Positions 59,754 through 59,756 of a stretch of 59,756 nucleotides of DNA are shown in pieces; within the stretch, counting starts at the first letter, position 1, and each line of letters opens with the position of its first letter. The notes under the pieces were generated by a model. That model was not told the DNA's origin. It saw only the letters and a program-made list of their open reading frames with translations, and ran no database searches. Source of the stretch: Geobacter sp. UBA5735. GTDB lineage: Bacteria; Desulfobacterota; Desulfuromonadia; Geobacterales; Geobacteraceae. Location: assembly GCA_002419385.1 (NCBI GenBank), contig DIFZ01000015.1, positions 1 to 59,756 of the forward strand. Direction: 5' to 3'. A program made the position numbers and the translations under genes.

Positions 59754-59756
59754 CTG

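Overview
The window is GC-rich, densely packed bacterial chromosome. The gene set fits an anaerobic deltaproteobacterium of the Geobacter/Desulfuromonadales type: several 2x[4Fe-4S] oxidoreductase-like proteins, a fused homocysteine methyltransferase/MTHF reductase, a glnE-mtnA pair, NikR, and many short palindromic CCCCCTTT...AAAGGGGG-type dispersed repeats. This placement is an inference from gene content and style; no rRNA or other phylogenetic marker is present and I see no tRNA genes.

Layout. 1-4.0 kb: 3' part of pepN facing a long nucleotide-sugar dehydrogenase. 4.0-6.6 kb: a small membrane protein, a flavin/ferredoxin fusion, a repeat-rich gap and an FRG-domain protein. 6.8-16.2 kb: housekeeping genes (mtnA-glnE, tkt, an MFS carrier, a DUF1653 protein, nudC) with a 46-bp tandem repeat and two gene remnants between them. 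16.2-21.3 kb: a TetR regulator with two operators, a ferredoxin-nitroreductase, a MoxR ATPase + VWA/CoxE pair, and a large Fe-S protein. 21.4-30.2 kb: epoxide-hydrolase-like enzyme, MFS carrier, RluA-type pseudouridine synthase, hslO, a DedA protein, the homocysteine methyltransferase/MTHFR fusion, a lipoprotein and a homocitrate-synthase-type enzyme.

30.4-34.8 kb: a frameshifted glycine-zipper lipoprotein and nikR, then a lower-GC accessory block. The block holds a frameshifted AlbA_2/ATPase gene bracketed by paired TTAAGCA repeats, a truncated DNA methyltransferase, and a two-gene module with a HicA-like small protein. 34.9-39.2 kb: uvrA and a phosphohexomutase. 39.4-44.6 kb: a YfiR / TonB-dependent receptor / hybrid histidine kinase operon whose receptor is broken in a homopolymer. 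44.9-48.5 kb: a heterodimeric ABC exporter, the second subunit carrying an in-frame palindromic repeat. 48.5-54.5 kb: a PilZ protein, a MoxR ATPase paired with a TraB/ChaN-like protein of unknown role, a globin-PsiE membrane fusion, a DUF805 protein and an alpha/beta hydrolase. 54.6-59.8 kb: a type VI secretion-style polymorphic toxin cassette (EagR-like DUF1795 chaperone, PAAR-Rhs effector, probable immunity protein).

Least-explained parts: the MoxR/TraB-like pair at 49.0-51.9 kb, the HicA-like/361-residue-class module with its repeat-bracketed neighbour at 31.4-34.8 kb, the globin-PsiE fusion, and the Rhs C-terminal toxin with its partner. Three genes (near 30.8, 32.4 and 42.1 kb) each carry what looks like a single frameshift; these are either real lesions or base-call errors, and the sequence alone cannot decide.
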